Shown: in pieces, positions 14,650 to 16,816 of the stretch
Numbering within the stretch: the stretch's first letter is position 1
Layout of the letters: each line of letters begins with the position of its first letter
DNA from: an uncultured Selenomonadaceae bacterium
GTDB lineage: Bacteria > Bacillota > Negativicutes > Selenomonadales > Selenomonadaceae
Length of the DNA stretch: 16,816 nucleotides
Direction of reading: 5' to 3'
NCBI GenBank assembly: GCA_945637225.1
Contig: CALZDE010000017.1
Location: 1-16,816, forward strand
Program-made: the position numbers and the translations under genes
The notes under the pieces: model-generated
The model's input: the letters and a program-made list of their open reading frames with translations, nothing else
The model's database searches: none
What the model was told of the DNA's origin: nothing

Positions 14650-16116
14650 ATGGCAAATCCAGTAAAGATTACCGAAACCGTCCTCCGCGATGCTCATCAG
14701 TCACTGCTGGCTACCCGTATGCGTATCGGCCAGATGCTGCCAATGCTCGAGTCTCTCGACAAGATCGGCTACAATGCTTTAGAAGCATGGGGCGGTGCTA
14801 CCTATGATTCCTGTCTCCGTTTCTTAAACGAGGACCCATGGGAACGTCTTGACACCCTGAAGAAGCACTTGAAAACTCCAATTCAGATGCTTCTCCGCGG
14901 TCAGAACCTGTTAGGCTACAATCATTATTCTGATGACGTAGTTCGTGCATTCGTTCGTCAGGCTTCTGCTCATGGCGTTGGCGTATTCCGTATCTTCGAT
15001 GCACTGAACGACGTAACCAACCTGAAGACTGCTATTTCCGCAGCTTTAGAAGCACCTGAGAAGCCACATGTACAGGGCTGTCTGGTTTATACCATCAGTG
15101 AGTTCCACACCAATCAGACCTTCGTTGATCTGGCAAAGGTTCTGAAGGATATGGGCGTTCATTCCATCTGCATTAAGGATATGTCCGGTCTGTTAAAGCC
15201 TTATGTTGCAGAGGATCTGGTTAAGAAGCTGAAGGAGCAGGTTGGTCTGCCAATCGAACTTCATACCCACTACACCTCCGGCTTCGGTTCCATGACCTAC
15301 ATGAAGGCTATTGAGGCTGGTGTTGATATCATCGACTGCGCACTGTCCCCACTGGCAAACGATACCTCTCAGCCATGTACTGAGACTATGGTTGCTACCT
15401 TAGAGGGCACCGAGCGTGACACTGGTCTGGACCGTCAGGCTATGGACCCAATTGCTAAGCACTTCTTAGGCGTTAAGAAGGAAATCATGAAGGAATTCAA
15501 CCTGCCAGGTTACTTCGATGTAAATCCAAAGGTTCTGGACTTCCAGATTCCTGGCGGTATGCTCTCCAACATGGTAAATCAGCTGAAGGAAATGGGCGCT
15601 GCAGACAAGTATCAGGAACTGTTAGACGAGATGCCTCGTGTACGTGCAGACCTCGGTTATCCACCACTCGTAACTCCTTCTTCTCAGATCGTAGGTACTA
15701 TGGCTACTATGAACGTAATCATGCAGGCTAATGGCCAGCCACGTTACACCATGGTTCCAAACGAGGTTCGTGACTTAGCTCGTGGTAAGTTCGGTAAGAC
15801 TCCAGCTCCTGTAAAGCCAGAAGTTCTGAAAGCAATGAAGATTAAGCCTGAGGAAATGGTTACTGACTGCGCTGTTGAAGATGCTAAGGCTCCAACCATG
15901 GACGATTTCCGCAAGGAATTAGCTGGCAAGAAGGTAGACCTGAAGCTGGCTTCTATCCGTTCTCAGCTTGACAGCGTTGACCCAGCTATCTTCGAGCAGG
16001 TTCGTGCTTCCCAGCTTGAGAAGGTTATGGCTGAAATTCCTGAAGAGGATGTACTGTCCTACGCTCTGTTCCCACAGGTTGCAGAAGCATTCTTCAAGGC
16101 AAATGGCCGTATGTAA
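14650..16116 (+). CDS. pycB: Carboxyltransferase subunit: PycB / oxaloacetate decarboxylase alpha / transcarboxylase 5S type, without biotinyl domain
   Basis: The biotin-dependent carboxyltransferase that moves CO2 between carboxybiotin and pyruvate/oxaloacetate. Residues 1 to about 300 are the HMGL-like TIM barrel: Asp14 in LRDAHQS, the GGATYDSCLRFLNEDPWERL stretch, the LLRGQNLLGY segment, the catalytic lysine Lys176 in IKDM, and metal ligands His205 and His207 in HTH. Residues about 305-488 are the PYC_OADA domain with the PGGMLSNM and TPSSQIVGTMA motifs. The protein ends at LFPQVAEAFFKANGRM, where the Propionibacterium 5S subunit also finishes its core. It lacks the linker and AMKM-type biotinyl domain of 590-residue OadA/PycB, so biotin must come from a separate carrier. 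AAAGGAG precedes the ATG. Codon choice is strongly biased (CTG, GGT, AAG), unlike its neighbours, suggesting high expression. Confidence 0.9.
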   Translation: MANPVKITETVLRDAHQSLLATRMRIGQMLPMLESLDKIGYNALEAWGGATYDSCLRFLNEDPWERLDTLKKHLKTPIQMLLRGQNLLGYNHYSDDVVRAFVRQASAHGVGVFRIFDALNDVTNLKTAISAALEAPEKPHVQGCLVYTISEFHTNQTFVDLAKVLKDMGVHSICIKDMSGLLKPYVAEDLVKKLKEQVGLPIELHTHYTSGFGSMTYMKAIEAGVDIIDCALSPLANDTSQPCTETMVATLEGTERDTGLDRQAMDPIAKHFLGVKKEIMKEFNLPGYFDVNPKVLDFQIPGGMLSNMVNQLKEMGAADKYQELLDEMPRVRADLGYPPLVTPSSQIVGTMATMNVIMQANGQPRYTMVPNEVRDLARGKFGKTPAPVKPEVLKAMKIKPEEMVTDCAVEDAKAPTMDDFRKELAGKKVDLKLASIRSQLDSVDPAIFEQVRASQLEKVMAEIPEEDVLSYALFPQVAEAFFKANGRM

Positions 16117-16152
16117 TACCTAAAATACAAATCTTTTCCATACAATCAAGAA

Positions 16153-16185
16153 ACGCCTCGCGACTTCGGTCACGGGGCGTTTTTT
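16153..16185 (+). terminator. Rho-independent terminator of pycB, UUCG tetraloop
   Basis: ACGCCTCG (16153-16160) and CGGGGCGT (16173-16180) pair outside, GAC/GTC inside after a C/A mismatch, closing on TTCG (16165-16168); six T follow from 16180. In the opposite direction it has only a short broken T-run and may weakly serve the convergent XRE gene. Confidence 0.93.
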
Positions 16186-16195
16186 GGGGTAAATT

Positions 16196-16585
16196 TTACT
16201 TTAACTGAAGTTTTTGGATATGTTCGTCACATATAGCATTTAAGTCTGCCATTACCACTTCAATTTCATTTTCAGTAAGCTTACCACTATCCACCAGCTT
16301 TTTAAATTCGGAAACCAAATCACCTAGACGGCACAGTACATTACAACGGCTCAGCTCTACTCCTGGGTCGCCTTCTTCATCCTCCTCATCCTCTAGCAGA
16401 AGAAAGTTCTTATCGCAATTAAATAACTCCGCTAACAGGTAATAAGTCTTATGATTTCGAGGATATTTGCCACCCACTTCATACGCACTGTATGAAATAC
16501 GAGACATGCCCAAGGCTTCTGCAACTTCTGTCTGAGTCATTTTATTGGCTTTCCTGAGCATTCTTATTTTTTCTGCAAACTTCAT
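16196..16585 (-). CDS. XRE-family helix-turn-helix regulator
   Basis: A 129-residue regulator. Residues about 3-60 form the Cro/C1-type helix-turn-helix: KIRMLRKANKMTQTEVAEALGMSRISYSAYEVGGKYP contains the expected MTQTEVAEALG scaffold and the recognition helix around SRISYSAYE. A very acidic linker (EDEEDEEGD, 65-73) leads to a C-terminal helical region of about 50 residues, probably for dimerisation. No ligand-binding domain is recognised. The start is ATG at 16585, preceded by GGAGG at eight bases; extending to 16630 would add residues without a ribosome site. It converges on pycB. Two inverted repeats flank its promoter, suggesting autoregulation. Target genes beyond that are unknown. Confidence 0.9.
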   Translation of the reverse strand: MKFAEKIRMLRKANKMTQTEVAEALGMSRISYSAYEVGGKYPRNHKTYYLLAELFNCDKNFLLLEDEEDEEGDPGVELSRCNVLCRLGDLVSEFKKLVDSGKLTENEIEVVMADLNAICDEHIQKLQLK

Positions 16586-16635
16586 GTTTGCGTCCTCCAA
16601 TAATGAAATAAAATACACATAACACTTCAATATAC

Positions 16636-16670
16636 TGAAAATTTGTTCAATAGCTCAGAACATATTTTCA
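16636..16670. promoter_or_regulatory. Inverted repeat in the XRE gene leader (candidate operator or RNA hairpin)
   Basis: TGAAAATTTGTTC (16636-16648) and GAACATATTTTCA (16658-16670) are inverted arms matching at 12 of 13 positions with a nine-base spacer. It lies between the predicted transcription start and the XRE start codon, where it could bind the regulator or fold in the transcript. Confidence 0.55.
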
Positions 16671-16693
16671 AACAAAAATCTACCACGTTAAAA

Positions 16694-16722
16694 ATCATAA
16701 CACAAATTTTTCCACATGTCAA
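16694..16722 (-). promoter_or_regulatory. Promoter of the XRE regulator gene
   Basis: A perfect TTGACA (16717-16722), a 17-base spacer and TATGAT (16694-16699), with an extended TGTGT before the -10. The leader is about 100 bases long and contains the 16636-16670 inverted repeat. Confidence 0.82.
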
Positions 16723-16740
16723 TACTTCTGGGAAATAAAA

Positions 16741-16779
16741 AACTTTTAGCTATAATAAAATTACTTATAACTAAAAGTT
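16741..16779. promoter_or_regulatory. Inverted repeat upstream of the XRE promoter
   Basis: AACTTTTAGCTATAA (16741-16755) and TTATAACTAAAAGTT (16765-16779) are inverted arms matching at 14 of 15 positions with a nine-base spacer. It starts 18 bases upstream of the XRE -35 box. It may be an operator for this gene or for a divergent gene beyond the window edge. A TATAAT at 16800-16805 (minus strand) could be a second promoter whose -35 falls outside the window. Confidence 0.5.
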
Positions 16780-16816
16780 ATTAATTTTAATCTAAATATA
16801 TTATAACGCCCTCAAT

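Noticed and set aside
1..16816. CRISPR array, tRNA or rRNA genes, prophage or defence genes
   Set aside because: No regularly spaced repeats, no cloverleaf or rRNA-like stretches, and no phage or nuclease families were seen; every long open region is accounted for by metabolic or housekeeping genes.

Overview
The window looks like chromosome of a low-GC Gram-positive lineage (Firmicutes in the broad sense). The signs are strong AGGAGG-type ribosome binding sites, TTGACA/TATAAT promoters with 17-bp spacers, several promoters with an extended TGTG -10 element, a T-box riboswitch, a UPF0291 protein and an ACT/UPF0210 pair. A member of the Negativicutes is my best guess, because of the stand-alone transcarboxylase-5S/PycB-like carboxyltransferase and the short COG1246-type acetyltransferase. 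That genus-level idea is inference only. Most genes are housekeeping or metabolic.

Layout. At 1-95 lies a probable right end of an IS200/IS605-type element. A large M16C metallopeptidase gene (110-3031, minus) is divergent from cysE-moaA (3235-5195, plus), and the 203-bp gap between them holds two good promoters, a palindrome and a direct repeat. moaA ends in a terminator and faces a long minus-strand stretch. Read in the direction of transcription that stretch contains: (a) 14071-11309: an ACT-domain protein, a UPF0210 protein, endonuclease III and a GNAT acetyltransferase, closed by a strong terminator; (b) 11161-7590: bioY, an AMP-forming acyl-CoA ligase, a MaoC-like hotdog protein and a thiolase, behind a promoter whose -35 box sits in a BirA-type operator; (c) 7546-5212: a tyrosine-type T-box leader, then DAHP synthase (aroF) and prephenate dehydrogenase (tyrA). 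On the plus strand follow a small UPF0291 gene and a highly codon-biased pycB-like gene (14650-16116) with a UUCG-loop terminator. The window closes with a minus-strand XRE regulator whose promoter is flanked by two long inverted repeats.

How the genes work together. aroF and tyrA cover the first committed step and the tyrosine branch of aromatic amino acid synthesis. Their leader reads a UAC (Tyr) specifier, so uncharged tRNA-Tyr should switch them on. The bioY operon resembles the Bacillus subtilis yhfUTS arrangement (BioY, ligase, thiolase), here with an added MaoC-like gene. It is the most interesting system in the window: an uncharacterised acyl-CoA pathway apparently under biotin control, ending in a thiolase that lacks the usual second catalytic cysteine. 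No tRNA, rRNA, CRISPR array or complete mobile element was seen.
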